A stretch of 64,000 nt of DNA. Origin: CAWFKS01 sp963816435 (GTDB taxonomy: Bacteria > Pseudomonadota > Alphaproteobacteria > Rhizobiales > Rhizobiaceae). Where the stretch lies: contig CAWFKS010000016.1 in assembly GCA_963816435.1 (NCBI GenBank), positions 124,001-188,000 on the forward strand, given 5' to 3'. Of this stretch, positions 52,354 to 62,700 are shown in pieces. The translations under genes were made by a program, and so were the position numbers. The notes under the pieces were generated by a model, which saw only the letters and a program-made list of their open reading frames with translations, had not been told where the DNA came from and ran no database searches. Within the stretch, counting starts at the first letter, position 1. Each line of letters opens with the position of its first letter.

Positions 52354-52589
52354 GCACGCGCCCTTCGACTGAGCGATCCCAGATCCCAGTCCCCGCGCGA
52401 CCTGTGGCATGAAGTGAACGAGCAAAGCCGCCCTGGCGGGCCGACCCCGCGGTACCGGCATCATTGCCCCGGCAGGCATTGTTTCGTACCATAACAGTCG
52501 ATAAGGCCGTGCGTGTTTGCGGCGGCGGCCCGGACCGGCAACATGCTCCGTGCTCCGCCGGATTGACGGCGCGGAGCGACGGGGGGAGC

Positions 52590-53103
52590 ATGAGTTCAGC
52601 GCAAAAGCTTTACGGCAGGGATCGACACGGAGACGGTCAGGGAGCCTGCTCCCTTGGTTCCCGGCCTGCCCTCACTCGACGACATGGTCGGCTACAAGCT
52701 GCGGCGAGCCCAGCTTGCCGTCTTTCAGGACTTCATCGAGACCTTCGCGCGAATGAAGCTCAGGCCGGCCGAGTTCTCCGTATTGGCGCTGATCGCCGAC
52801 ACTCCCGGCCAGAGCCAGAGCGAGATCGCCGCGCAGCTCGGCATCAAGCGGGCCAATTTCGTCGCACTCATGGACGGGCTGGAGCGGCGCGGACTGGCGG
52901 AGCGGCGAAAGTCGAGCAGCGACCGGCGCTCGCACTCCCTGCACCTGACGCCGGAGGGCCTGCGATTCGTCAAGCGCATGACGCGTGTGTGGGGCGAACA
53001 CGAAGGCCGAATGGTCGAGCGGCTGGGCGGCGACGCCGAGCGGGCACGTCTGATCGAACTGCTCGACCGCATTCTGGCGCCGCGCAACGACCGCAACGCC
53101 TGA
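52590..53103 (+). CDS. MarR-family transcription regulator
   Basis: About 170 residues with the winged helix LRPAEFSVLALIADTPGQSQ then SEIAAQLGIKRANFVALMDG and the wing KSSSDRRSHSLHLTPEGL. An extra C near 52602 (GCGCAAA for GCGAAA) separates the start MSSA from KSFTAGIDTETVREP. ATG 52590 with GGGGGGAGC upstream is the likely start. MarR proteins next to aromatic CoA-ligase genes often sense the CoA product; here the two genes are convergent, 10 bases apart. Confidence 0.82.
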
Positions 53104-53113
53104 GCCAGGAGCC

Positions 53114-54970
53114 TCAGCCCGGCCGCTTCGCCACCAGAACGTGGGAGGGAGCGGGCTCTGCGTAGAGATCCTCGACGAGAGCTGCGCGGTGCGCAATGAC
53201 TGCGCGCTGGTTGATCGACCCCTTGTCGGTCACCTCGTGGGCGTCGATCGACGGCGGCGTCTCCAGTATGATTGCGCGTGCGACGAGCGTCGAGCTTCCG
53301 GTCGATTCCGCGGCCAGAGCATCGAGCCGCTCCGACAACTCGGCGCGCAAGCCCTCGTGCGCGGCCAGCGCCGCCTCGTCGGCGTTCTTCAGCTCGGGCG
53401 CGAACTTTCGCGCCGCGTCCACGTCGAGAATCAGCAGCGCGCCGATATGGTTGCGGTCGAGCCCGGTCAGCACCACGTCGCGCACGTAGGGCGCCATGGC
53501 GCGGATGAGGCTGGAGCGAACCCCGGCCATGTTCACCCAGGTGCCGGTCGCCAGCTTGAAGTCTTCGGATACCCGTCCGTCGAACAGGAACCCCTTGTTG
53601 ACGTCTTCGGGATCGACGAACTTCAGGGCGTCGCCGATGCGATAGAAGCCCTCCTCGTCGAAGGATTCAGCCGTCTTGTCTTCCTGGCGCCAGTAACCCG
53701 GCGTGATGTTCGGCCCGCGCATCCTGAGCTCCAGCTTCTCCCCGTCGGGGACCAGCTTGAACTCCATGCCGGGCGCGGGAAGGCCGATCTCGCCGGGCCT
53801 CGCCACCGGCCACGTCGTGGTCGAGGCGAACGGCGCGGTCTCCGTCGAGCCGTAGCCTGTGATGATCATGATCTTCTCGCCGACCGACTGCTGCGCCAGC
53901 GTCTCGAGCGCGTTCCAGACATGCTGGGAAAGCCCCGCACCGGCATATTGCATCAGCTTCACGCGCGAGAAGAAGTTCGTCCGCAGCCGCTCGTTCTCGC
54001 CGAGATGGGCGGCCAGCATCTCGTAGCCTTTCGGCACGTTGAAATAGAGCGTCGGCGCGACCTCCTCGAGATTGCGGACGGTCTTGGCAATGCCCGCCGG
54101 CGTCGGATTTCCGTCGTCGATATAGAGCGTGCCGCCGTTCTGGATCACGATTCCGAAATTGTGGTTGCCGCCGGCCGTGTGGTTCCACGGCAGCCAGTCG
54201 ACCATCACCGGCGGTTCGTCCTGCAGGAAGGCGAGCGCCCCCGCGATCATGACCTGGTTGCAGCAGATCATGCGCTGCGTGTTGATGACCGCCTTGGGCA
54301 GCCCCGTCGATCCCGACGTGAACAGGAACTTCGCCACCGTGTCGCCGGTGACGCGTGCATGCGCCTCGTCGACAGAGGCAGTCGGGCGCGTCGCCAGCAA
54401 CTCGTCGAAGGACAGCGCTCCGGCGGGCACGTTTCGAGCAGCAGCAAGCTTCACGCCCGGCGGCATGACCGCCTCCAACGCGTTTGCGAAGGGTGTGGCG
54501 TCGGCGACGAAAGCCATGCCCGGCGTCAGCAGCGAAAATATGTGGCGGAGCTTGGAAAAATCCTTCGAGATCAGCGAGTAGGCAGGCGAAACCGGCGCAT
54601 ACGGAATGCCCGCGATCATCGCGCCGAGCGCCACCAGCGCGTGCTCGTTGGAATTGCCCGACAACACGACGATGGGGCGCTCCGCCGACAGGCCGAGGTC
54701 CAGGAAGGATTGCGCCAGGGCGCGCGCCTTCTCGAGCGTCTGCCGATAGGAAAGATGCCGCCACTCGCCGTCCGGGCCGCGATCTGCAAACAGCGTCCTG
54801 TCGGGAACGATGTCGGCCCACTCGGCCAGCCGGTCCACGAGCGAACGCGGATAGTCGCCGAGTTCCTCGACGGGTCGCACGTAATGGACGCCACCGGGGG
54901 CCGTTTCCAGCTCCACCGCGAGGTCACCCATCCGCACGGGACGAATTCCGGGAATGTCGACGACCGGCAT
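53114..54970 (-). CDS. Feruloyl-CoA-synthase-like AMP-binding ligase
   Basis: 618 residues, intact. The adenylation-domain P-loop is FLFTSGSTGLPKAVINTQRM. WLPWNHTAGGNHNFGIVIQN, ITGYGSTETAPFASTT and the hinge YRIGDALKFVDPEDVNKGFL with FDGRVSEDFKLATGTWVN follow. The GR-SEDFKL hinge and the lack of the usual C-terminal catalytic Lys signature match the feruloyl-CoA synthase subgroup, which activates phenylpropenoid acids. The true substrate cannot be read. Possibly controlled by the adjacent MarR protein through the dyad at 54992. Confidence 0.82.
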   Translation of the reverse strand: MPVVDIPGIRPVRMGDLAVELETAPGGVHYVRPVEELGDYPRSLVDRLAEWADIVPDRTLFADRGPDGEWRHLSYRQTLEKARALAQSFLDLGLSAERPIVVLSGNSNEHALVALGAMIAGIPYAPVSPAYSLISKDFSKLRHIFSLLTPGMAFVADATPFANALEAVMPPGVKLAAARNVPAGALSFDELLATRPTASVDEAHARVTGDTVAKFLFTSGSTGLPKAVINTQRMICCNQVMIAGALAFLQDEPPVMVDWLPWNHTAGGNHNFGIVIQNGGTLYIDDGNPTPAGIAKTVRNLEEVAPTLYFNVPKGYEMLAAHLGENERLRTNFFSRVKLMQYAGAGLSQHVWNALETLAQQSVGEKIMIITGYGSTETAPFASTTTWPVARPGEIGLPAPGMEFKLVPDGEKLELRMRGPNITPGYWRQEDKTAESFDEEGFYRIGDALKFVDPEDVNKGFLFDGRVSEDFKLATGTWVNMAGVRSSLIRAMAPYVRDVVLTGLDRNHIGALLILDVDAARKFAPELKNADEAALAAHEGLRAELSERLDALAAESTGSSTLVARAIILETPPSIDAHEVTDKGSINQRAVIAHRAALVEDLYAEPAPSHVLVAKRPG

Positions 54971-54991
54971 CGCGCTCCTCCCTGCCGATTT

Positions 54992-55006
54992 CGTTATGCG
55001 ATATAA
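54992..55006. promoter_or_regulatory. Candidate MarR-type operator
   Basis: GTTATGCGATATAAC, an imperfect dyad with outer arms GTTAT and ATAAC. It sits 22-36 bases upstream of the ligase start in an AT-rich patch. Confidence 0.4.
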
Positions 55007-55131
55007 CTATACCCGCGGCGCAGGCAAGGCTCTGGCGCGGATGCGGACTTGCCGCCATCGACAGCCTGTTCGGCCCTGGTCCGGTTTGCCGACTGCACTT
55101 TCAAAGCGCGGTGGTAGCCGCGCCATGGCGA

Positions 55132-56301
55132 TCAGCCGTCGCGCTTGCGGTTGCCTGTGCCTGGCAGCGTGCCTTCCAGCTTGCAGATGATGCCGAGCAT
55201 GATCTCGTCCGCGCCCGCGCCGATCGAGATCAGCCGCGTGTCGCGATAGGCCCGGCTGACGGGGTTGTCGAGCGTGTAGCCCATGCCGCCCCAGTATTGC
55301 AGGCAGGCGTCGGTCAGCTCCCGCGCCAACCGCCCGGTCTTCAGCTTCGCCATCGAGGCGAGCCGCGTCACGTCGCGACCGGCGACATACTGCTCGATCG
55401 CGCTCCAGGTCAGCGCCCGCAGCGCCTCGACCTCGGTCCGGAGCTCCGCCAGCCGGAAATGAACCGACTGGTTGTCGAGCACCGGCTTGCCGAAGGCGTT
55501 GCGCTGGCCGGTGTATTCGATCGTCAGGTCGATGAGGTTGTCGAAATTCTTGATCGAGCTAGCCGCCGAATAGAGCCGCTCCTCCTGGAACTGCATCATC
55601 TGCATGGTGAAGCCCATGCCTTCCTGTCCGATGACGTTTTCCCGCGGCACCCGCACCTCGTCGAAGAAGAGCTGCGCGGTGTCGGAAGAGTTCATGCCGA
55701 TCTTGTGGATTTTCTGGCGCGATATGCCCTTGGCATCCATCGGCACGGCAATCAGCGACTTGTTCTTGTGCACCGGCCCGTCGGAAGTGTTGGCGAGCAG
55801 ACAGCACCAGTCGGCCTTCATGCCGTTGGTGATCCACATCTTGGTGCCGGAGATCACGTAGTCGCCGCCGTCCTTTCGCGCCGTCGTCCTGATCGCCGCG
55901 ACGTCCGACCCGCCGCCGGGCTCGGACACGCCCAGGCACGACACCACCTCGCCGGCGATAGACGGCGCCAGGAAATTGCGCTTCACGTGCTCGGAGCCGA
56001 AGCGGTTCAGAGCCGGCGTTGCCATGTCGGTGTGGACGCCGATCGCCATCGGCACGCCGCCGGCCGCGCACAGGCCGAGTTCCTCGGCCATCACCATCGA
56101 ATAGGAGAAATCGAGACCGAGCCCGCCATACTCGGGGTCGTATTTGATGCCGAGCAGGCCGAGCGCGCCGAGCTTCTTGAACAGCTCGTGGCTCGGAAAC
56201 TCCTCCGCCGCCTCCCATTCGGCGACGTGCGGGTTGATTTCCTCGGCGACGAACTTGGCGACCGTGCGCCGCAGTTCCTCGTGCTCGGACGTGAATTGCA
56301 T
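55132..56301 (-). CDS. Acyl-CoA dehydrogenase
   Basis: 389 residues, intact. FAD-dependent; family signatures are VSCLGVSEPGGGSDVAAIRT, the substrate/FAD loop WITNGMKADWCCLLANTS and the C-terminal DACLQYWGGMGYTLDNPVSR then AYRDTRLISIGAGADEIML, with Glu in DEIM as likely catalytic base. It oxidises an acyl-CoA, probably branched or terpenoid/aromatic-derived given the neighbours. Overall look is that of citronellyl-CoA-type dehydrogenases. Transcription starts downstream of a perfect palindrome at 56335. Confidence 0.9.
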   Translation of the reverse strand: MQFTSEHEELRRTVAKFVAEEINPHVAEWEAAEEFPSHELFKKLGALGLLGIKYDPEYGGLGLDFSYSMVMAEELGLCAAGGVPMAIGVHTDMATPALNRFGSEHVKRNFLAPSIAGEVVSCLGVSEPGGGSDVAAIRTTARKDGGDYVISGTKMWITNGMKADWCCLLANTSDGPVHKNKSLIAVPMDAKGISRQKIHKIGMNSSDTAQLFFDEVRVPRENVIGQEGMGFTMQMMQFQEERLYSAASSIKNFDNLIDLTIEYTGQRNAFGKPVLDNQSVHFRLAELRTEVEALRALTWSAIEQYVAGRDVTRLASMAKLKTGRLARELTDACLQYWGGMGYTLDNPVSRAYRDTRLISIGAGADEIMLGIICKLEGTLPGTGNRKRDG

Positions 56302-56334
56302 CTGAGGCTCCTCCCTCGCCGGACGCTAAATCAC

Positions 56335-56352
56335 GTTGACGTAAACGTCAAC
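56335..56352. promoter_or_regulatory. Perfect palindromic operator upstream of acyl-CoA dehydrogenase
   Basis: GTTGACGTAAACGTCAAC: eight-base arms around AA, 34 bases upstream of ATG 56301. The shape resembles MerR-family LiuR-type sites used for branched-chain/terpene catabolism, but the regulator is not identified. It could also affect the SCP2 gene at 56454. Confidence 0.65.
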
Positions 56353-56453
56353 GCGCGACTATATGCGCCGATTGACCCACGCGCCCGCGGATGCTTGAGG
56401 TGTCCGCGAAGGGACCGAATCGGCGCAAGCCTTTAATTCATATGGAGAAAGCC

Positions 56454-56735
56454 ATGAGCATGGATGCCGTAGCCGAGAAGATGCGTCCGCAGGTCGAGGG
56501 CTCCGGCTTCGACCGCTCGGTGAAGTTCGATTGCGGCGAGGACGGCGTGATCGTCATCGACGGCCAGTCGATCTCGACGACCGACGCGCCGGCCGACTGC
56601 ACCATCACCCTGTCGAAGGAGGATCTGGAGGCGATGATCGCCGGCGACCTGAACCCGACTTCGGCCTTCATGCAGGGCAAGATCAAGGTCGACGGCGACA
56701 TGTCGGTGGCCATGCAGCTCAGCCAGGTTCTCTGA
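56454..56735 (+). CDS. SCP2 sterol-binding-domain protein
   Basis: 93 residues, a stand-alone SCP2-type domain: FDRSVKFDCGEDGVIVIDGQ then CTITLSKEDLEAMIAGDLNP and AFMQGKIKVDGDMSVAMQLS. Such proteins bind hydrophobic acyl-CoA or lipids and often lie near beta-oxidation genes, as here. ATG 56454 follows GGAGA; an earlier in-frame ATG at 56442 is possible. Divergent from the dehydrogenase. Confidence 0.9.
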   Translation: MSMDAVAEKMRPQVEGSGFDRSVKFDCGEDGVIVIDGQSISTTDAPADCTITLSKEDLEAMIAGDLNPTSAFMQGKIKVDGDMSVAMQLSQVL

Positions 56736-56760
56736 GCCAACCCGTTGATCTGAAAAGCAA

Positions 56761-56788
56761 ACGCCCGGCAGCCCCCGCTGCCGGGCGT
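56761..56788 (+). terminator. Hairpin terminator after SCP2 gene
   Basis: Stem ACGCCCGGCAG / CTGCCGGGCGT with a six-base loop. No strong T-run follows. Confidence 0.6.
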
Positions 56789-56812
56789 ATCCGTCGCGGC
56801 ATTACTTTGAAG

Positions 56813-57432
56813 TCAAGCGGCTAGCGACGTACGGGCGGCCGGAACCTTGCGGCCGGTCGCCTTCAGGACGCCGTGTGCATCGTCAAGGATGCCGTCCTGC
56901 AGTTCAAGCGCCAGGAAACGGTGCCGTTCGTACGGTCCTGGCATTGAAATCGTTGATGTTTTTTCGGCCGAGAATCCGAAGCGCGCGTAATACTCCGGAT
57001 CGCCGACGAGCAGAATCGCGCCGTGGCCGAATTGCCTTCGCCTTTTCAATGGCATGGCGCATCAGCGCCGAGCCGATGCCGGCGCCTTTCAGGGCCGGAT
57101 CGACGGCCAGCGGCCCGAGCAGCAGCGCCTGGAAACGACCGCCCTCGCCCACCGAAACGTCCCACAGCCGCACCGTGCCGACCAGCCGGCCGGCCTCGTC
57201 ATGCGCGACGAAGGCGAGCCCCTCGGCCGGCAGCCTGCCGCGGCGCAGCCTGTGGGAGGATTTCTTCTTCCATTTCAAGCCCATGGCGGCATCAAGCAGG
57301 GCGTCGCGCGCGGCGAAATCGGCCGCGCGTCTCCTCGCGCAGCGCGGGGATAGCCGACGGCCCGACCTCTGCGACCTGAACGGAATTTTCGAAAGCGAAT
57401 TCAAGCTGTTCCACCGCATCGACCCTTTTCAC
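56813..57432 (-). CDS. GNAT-family N-acetyltransferase
   Basis: About 206 residues from GTG 57432. The acetyl-CoA-binding core reads LGPLAVDPALKGAGIGSALM then RHAIEKAKAFGHGAILLVGD and PEYYARFGFSAEK. Single extra bases near 57330 and 57028 break the frame. It lies between the decarboxylase gene and the SCP2 terminator. Substrate unknown; a role on polyamines would be speculation from the neighbour. Confidence 0.85.
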
Positions 57433-57509
57433 AGCGGAAGAATTGTCAACAAGCCCCGCCGGCGGGCCGAGAACGGCCCGCCAGGCGTCGTCGGCGACGG
57501 CCAGAACCG

Positions 57510-58645
57510 TCAGATGACGTAGGATCGCAGCGGCTCGAAGCCGTTGAAGGCGACCGAGGCGTAGGTCGTGGTGTAGGCGCCCGTTCCCTCGATCAGAACT
57601 TCGTCGCCGATCGTCAGCGACAGCGGCAGCGGATAGGGCGTCTTTTCGTACATCACGTCGGCCGAATCGCAGGTCGGTCCGGCGAGCACGCACGGCGCCA
57701 CCTCGGAGCCGTCGTGCGGGGTGACGATCGGGTAGCGGATCGCCTCGTCCATCGTCTCGGCCAGGCCGCCGAACTTGCCGATGTCGAGATAGACCCAGCG
57801 CACGTTGTCGTTGTCCGACTTCCTCGAGATCAGCACGACCTCCGACTTGATGACGCCGGCATTGCCGACCATGCCGCGGCCGGGCTCGATGATCGTCTCG
57901 GGGATGCGGTTGCCGAAATGCTTCCTGAAGCGCGCCGAAGATCGCCTGGCCGTAGGCGCGCGCCGCCGGCACGTCCTTCAGGTAGCGGGTCGGGAAGCCG
58001 CCGCCCATGTTGACCATCTTCAGAACGATGCCCTCCTCGGCGAGCGTCGAAAAGACGCCGCGCGCGTCGGCAAGCGCCCGGTCCCAGGCGTCGAGGTCGG
58101 TCTGCTGCGAGCCGACATGGAAGGAGACGCCGTAGGCCTCCAGCCCGTAGTTTTTCGCATGGCGCAGCACGTCGACGGCCATCTCCGGCGCGCAGCCGAA
58201 TTTGCTGCGACAGCGGCCACTCGGCACCGGCGCCGTCGGTCAGCACGCGGCAGAACACTTTCGAGCCGGGGGCGGCGCGCACGATCTTGTCGACCTCTTC
58301 CACGCAATCGACGGCGAACAGGCGGATGCCGAGCTCGTAGGCGCGCGCGATGTCGCGCTCCTTCTTGATGGTGTTGCCGAAGGAGATGCGGTCGGGCGTG
58401 GCGCCGGCGTCGAGCGCCATCTCGATTTCGGCCACCGAGGCGGTGTCGAAGGAGGAGCCGAGGGTGGCCAGCAGCCGCAGGATCTCGGGCGCCGGGTTGG
58501 CCTTCACGGCGTAGTAGATCTTCGAGTCCGGCAGGGCCGCCTCGAAGGCGCGGAAATTGTCTTCCACGACGTCGAGGTCGACGACGAGGCACGGGCCGTA
58601 GGGGCGTCGGGTGGCGAGGAAGTCGAGGATGCGCTGCGTTGCCAT
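57510..58645 (-). CDS. odc: Ornithine (lysine) decarboxylase, fold type III
   Basis: About 378 residues. The PLP-binding Lys is in KIYYAVKANPAPEILRLLAT; the Gly loop lies in IIEPGRGMVGNAG and the catalytic Cys in GPTCDSADVMYEKTPYPLP. It decarboxylates ornithine to putrescine for polyamine supply. Extra C insertions near 58204 (TCGCAGC) and 57925 (GCGCTTC) break the frame. ATG 58645 with GGAGATCCCG is the likely start. Confidence 0.92.
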
Positions 58646-58870
58646 CGGGATCTCCATCTGCGGGCCGTTTGCTGTTCCGGCGGGCCCGCTGGCGGCACGG
58701 ATGCTTCCCGGGCGCGCGGCCATGGGGGAAGAACCCGCGGGGTGGACAAAGGGCGTGGCGTGCTCCGCACGAACCCGGCCGGTGGAGACACCGGAACCGT
58801 GAAGCGCGCGCCGCGCGGCGGTGAGCGAAAGCCCGTTTGGGCTCAAGCTCGCTTTGTCTGCCTCAGCTTT
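58646..58870 (-). promoter_or_regulatory. Structured leader of the ornithine decarboxylase gene
   Basis: This GC-rich stretch contains a hairpin at 58823-58850 (AGCCC/GGGCT with flanking GAGC/GCTC) and other strong stems. Alphaproteobacterial ornithine decarboxylase genes often carry the speF leader RNA. Position and structure are compatible, but I cannot confirm the consensus by eye. Confidence 0.35.
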
Positions 58871-59355
58871 GGAGATGCCTCCGCACTGCCGGCAATGAAG
58901 GTGTGCCTCTTCAGTAACCCCGGTCTATGGACGACCGGCAGACACCAGAAAGGCCCGCACCGTCGTTGCTTCAAGGCGTCCTCGGGTCATGCGGTTGGCC
59001 GCTGAACCGACTGGAGGGGTTAGCTCCAGGTACCTTACCGGTTTCCTCGCCATATCCGAGGTCCGGCGGACGCCCACAGGCACGTGCGACTTTGGGCAAG
59101 CGCGATATATGGATATTCGCTTGGGGAATCAATGGCAAAATGAGGGGTGGAAGAGAGAAATTTTGGGAGGGTAGAGGGGCGCAGGAACTATGCGGAAGCG
59201 CACTCTCCAATTCCGTCTCGAACGTCAACATCGGGGCCGGCAGCGGACAGTCAGCTAGTATTCAAAAAGCCTTGAACAGCAGCCATTCGGGCTGGAGCCG
59301 TTCACCTTCGTACGTGATTACCATCCACGATCAATTGGAGCTGTGAATGCGACAA
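58871..59355. other. Non-coding stretch with no recognised gene
   Basis: About 485 bases with short frames only. They lack protein-like composition or a clear start. It has a small inverted repeat at 58920-58938 and a local AT-rich patch near 59105-59160, unlike the surrounding GC-rich DNA. It may hold the decarboxylase promoter. Confidence 0.5.
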
Positions 59356-59715
59356 TCAGCGCGACGAGAACAGCCGGGAGACGGCGTCCTGCAGCTTCGC
59401 CGGCGGGGTCGGCTTGTCGATCAGCGGCGCCGATCTGAGATCGTCTGGGATTTCGCCGTCGGAGTAGCCAGACAAGAAGGCGAAGGGTACTCCGTCGGTC
59501 TTGAGTCGCTCCGCGATGGGAAAGCTCTTCTCGTCCCCGATGGCGATGTCGAGCAGGGCGACATCAATGCCGCCATCGTCGATCAGGCGCATCGCCGCCT
59601 CGATGTTCGGCACCGGACCGGCCACTTCGTATCCTGCCTTGCGCAGCACCTGTTCGTAATCGTCGGCGATGAACCATTCGTCCTCGACGACGAGCACCCT
59701 GCCCCTGCTCGCCAT
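59356..59715 (-). CDS. Single-domain response regulator
   Basis: 119 residues, a complete receiver. Acidic pair in GRVLVVEDEWFIADDY, phospho-acceptor Asp in DVALLDIAIGDEK, Ser in FAFLSGYS and Lys in PLIDKPTPP. It follows the HWE kinase gene by 12 bases in the same direction and is presumably its phosphorylation target or a phosphate sink. No output domain. Confidence 0.92.
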   Translation of the reverse strand: MASRGRVLVVEDEWFIADDYEQVLRKAGYEVAGPVPNIEAAMRLIDDGGIDVALLDIAIGDEKSFPIAERLKTDGVPFAFLSGYSDGEIPDDLRSAPLIDKPTPPAKLQDAVSRLFSSR

Positions 59716-59727
59716 AGCTTTCTCCTG

Positions 59728-62700
59728 TCATTTTGTCGGGAATGAGAAGCGGACCTCCAAACCATCCTTGTGGAACAATGTTTCCACGTCCCCCCCGAGA
59801 CGGTAGCCGATCTCGCCTGTAAGCATCGACAGTCCAAAGCCCTTGCCGTCGGGCGCCTTCACCGACGGCCCGTCGCATTCGCGCCAGGTCGCGGACAGTC
59901 GGCCGTCTTCTTTAGACCAGCCGATCAGGACGCGCCCGTCAGGTGCGGAGAGGGCGCCGTATTTTGCGGCGTTTGTCGCCAGTTCATGAAGCACCATGCC
60001 GAACGAAAGTCCCTGCTGCGGCTTCAGCCGCACGTCCGGGCCGTCGACTTCGAACCGTTCCATTCCGAAGGCTTCGAGCTCCTGCCGGGCCAGTTCCACG
60101 ATCGACACTTCCTTCCAGTTCTCGCGCGACAGCAGCCCGTAGGCGCGAGACATGGCATGCAGCCGGCCGTTCAGCGCCGCGTTAAAGGCTTCCGGCGACG
60201 GCGCGGTCTCCAGCGTGTGGCTGGCGATGCTCATCACAACGCTCAGCATATTCTTGACCCGGTGGTTGAGCTCCGAGATCAGGACGCGCTGATGCTCCTC
60301 GGCCTCGGCCAGGCTGGTGACGTCGACGAAGGTGACGACGACCCCTTCGATGCGGCTGTCGCCGTCGCGATAGGGGATGATCCGCACCAGATAATGCTTG
60401 CCGTTCTCGTCCCGCGCAATCTGGTGCTCGATCATCTCACCCGACTTGAACACCCCCGCGATGTGGCGTTTCAGCTCCGGGTACACGACTTGCGTGGAAA
60501 GATCGGTCAGCGGACGCCCGATATCGGCCTGCAACAGGTTGAAGAAGGTCGAGGCGGCCGGCGTGAAGTTACGGATGACCAGCTTGCGGTCGAGGAAGAC
60601 CGTGGCGATCTGCGTGCTCTCGAACAGGTTCTTCAGGTCGTTGTTGGCTCTATCCAGCTCCTCCACCTTGCCGCTGAGTTCGGTGTTGATGGTGTTCAGT
60701 TCCTCGTTCAGCGACTGCAGTTCCTCCTTGGAGGCTTCGAGCTCTTCGTTGGTGGACTGCGCCTCCTCGTTGACGGAGACCAGTTCCTCATTGGAGGACT
60801 TCAGCTCCTCAAGAGCGGTCTCGTATTCCTCGATGGTCGACTGCAGGCGCTCGCGGGTGTCGCGCAGCTCGCGCTCGAGATCGGCGGTGCCGTCCGGCAT
60901 CTCCTCCGCCCGGCTCAATTCCGCGCGATCGCGCGCCGGGCCGCGCGGATCGAACAGGACGAGGAAAAGCGGTTCGCCATTGCCGCGTTCGGCAAGCGGC
61001 TCGACCGTGAGGTCGACGAACTGCACGCGGTCGTCCTCCTCGTCCACGGCGATGTTCTCGCGTACTACCATGCCACGGTTTTCCATCGCCTCCCGGAGCG
61101 CCGAACGAAGGTCGAGGCGAAGACCTCGCCTCGCCATCGTCATTAACTGGCGCGTCGGCGCGCCTGGCGCCGCTTCCAGGTATTTGCCCGTCTTGGCGGA
61201 GTAATAGACGACATCGCCCTCGCCGTTGACGACGACGTGGGCCGGGGAGAACCGCTCCAGCACCTGCGCCTCGACCGCCTGCCGCAGCGGGTAGGATGCG
61301 GTGCGGGCCCGCCCTCCCTCGGCGACCTGCGTGCCGCCGGTCAGACCGTTGGCAATGAGCATGGGAAGGCGCGGCGTCGGACCGGCATGTTCGCGCGCCT
61401 GGAAAATGCGGTGCTTCTTGTCCACCGTGGCGAACAGATCGCCGTGCTGGCTGATGCTCTCGGAGGTGCCGAGGAAGAGGAAGCCGCCCGGCTTCATCGC
61501 GTAGTGGAAGGTGGGGATGATACGGCTCTGGATCTCGTGGCCGAGATAGATCAGCAGGTTGCGGCACGAAACGAGATCCATGCGCGAGAACGGCGGGTCG
61601 CGGATGACGCTGTGCGGCGAAAAGATGCAGAGTTCGCGAACGTCCTTGGTGACGACGCAGCTCGTCCCGTCGCTGGTGAAGAAGCGGTGGCGCCGCTCTT
61701 CGGAGACGCCCTCCAGCATGGCCTCCGGATAACGCGCCGTGCGTGCAACACCCAGCGCGGCCTCGTCTATGTCGGTGGCGAAGATCTGCACACGGGGAAC
61801 GACGGACAGCTCGTCCATCCGCTCGCGCAGGAGAATGGCTATGGAATAGACCTCCTCGCCGGTGGCGCAGCCGGGCACCCAGACGCGCACGGCGTCGCTC
61901 GCGCCTCGTCCCTCGAAGAGCTTCGGGATTACTTCCCTTTGCAGGGCCTCGAAGGCCTCCGCATCGCGGAAGAAGTTCGTGACGTTGATCAGGAGATCCC
62001 GAAAGAGCGCCATGACCTCGGCCGGATCCTTCCTGAGGCGCTCGACATAGTCTTCCATCGTGGTGATCTGGGCGAGCTGCATGCGCCGGCGCACGCGGCG
62101 CAGAAAGGTCTTCGTCTTGTAGCCGGAGAAGTCGTGCCCGGACTGGGTGCGCAGGAGCGAGTAGATCTCCTGCTTGGCGGCCTTCACACTGCCATCGTCG
62201 CCGTTCTCGACGCGTTGTTCTAGGCCCTCGAGCAGATCGAAGCTGCGTGCGAACTCGACGAGCTTGCCTCCCATCTCCTCCGCGGAGACGGCGAGATCGA
62301 TCAGCCCGCTGGAGATGGCGCTTCGCGGCATGTCGGGATTGCGCGGACCGGACCCGTCCGAAGCCTGCGCGAGCGTCAGTCCCCCGCGTTCCTTGATCGC
62401 CTTGACGCCGAGAGTGCCATCACCGTCGCCGCCGGACAGCACTACTCCTACCGCATGTTCGCCCTGGTCCTTCGCAAGTGCGGAAAAGAAGATGTCGATC
62501 GGCTTGCGTTCGCGCAGCGCCGAATCGGGCCGGCGCAACTTCAGCCTCCCGTCCGCGATGGTGAGGATGGCATTGTGCGGCATGACGTAGACCACGCCCG
62601 TCTCGAGGGTCAGGTCGTCCTCCGCCACCACGACCTTCATGTCGGTGTAGTGGCCGATGACCTCGTGCAGCAGGCTTTCGCGCTCGGGATTGAGGTGGGT

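Noticed and set aside
53141..55006. A 621-codon plus-strand frame opposite the AMP-binding ligase
   Set aside because: No domain, Arg/Gly/His-rich; the minus strand holds a complete ligase with all motifs.
58920..58938. CCGGTC/GACCGG inverted repeat as a terminator
   Set aside because: Six-base stem, no T-run and no gene ending beside it.
58871..59346. A plus-strand gene of about 139 codons at 58927-59346
   Set aside because: No ribosome site, uneven composition and no recognisable protein pattern.
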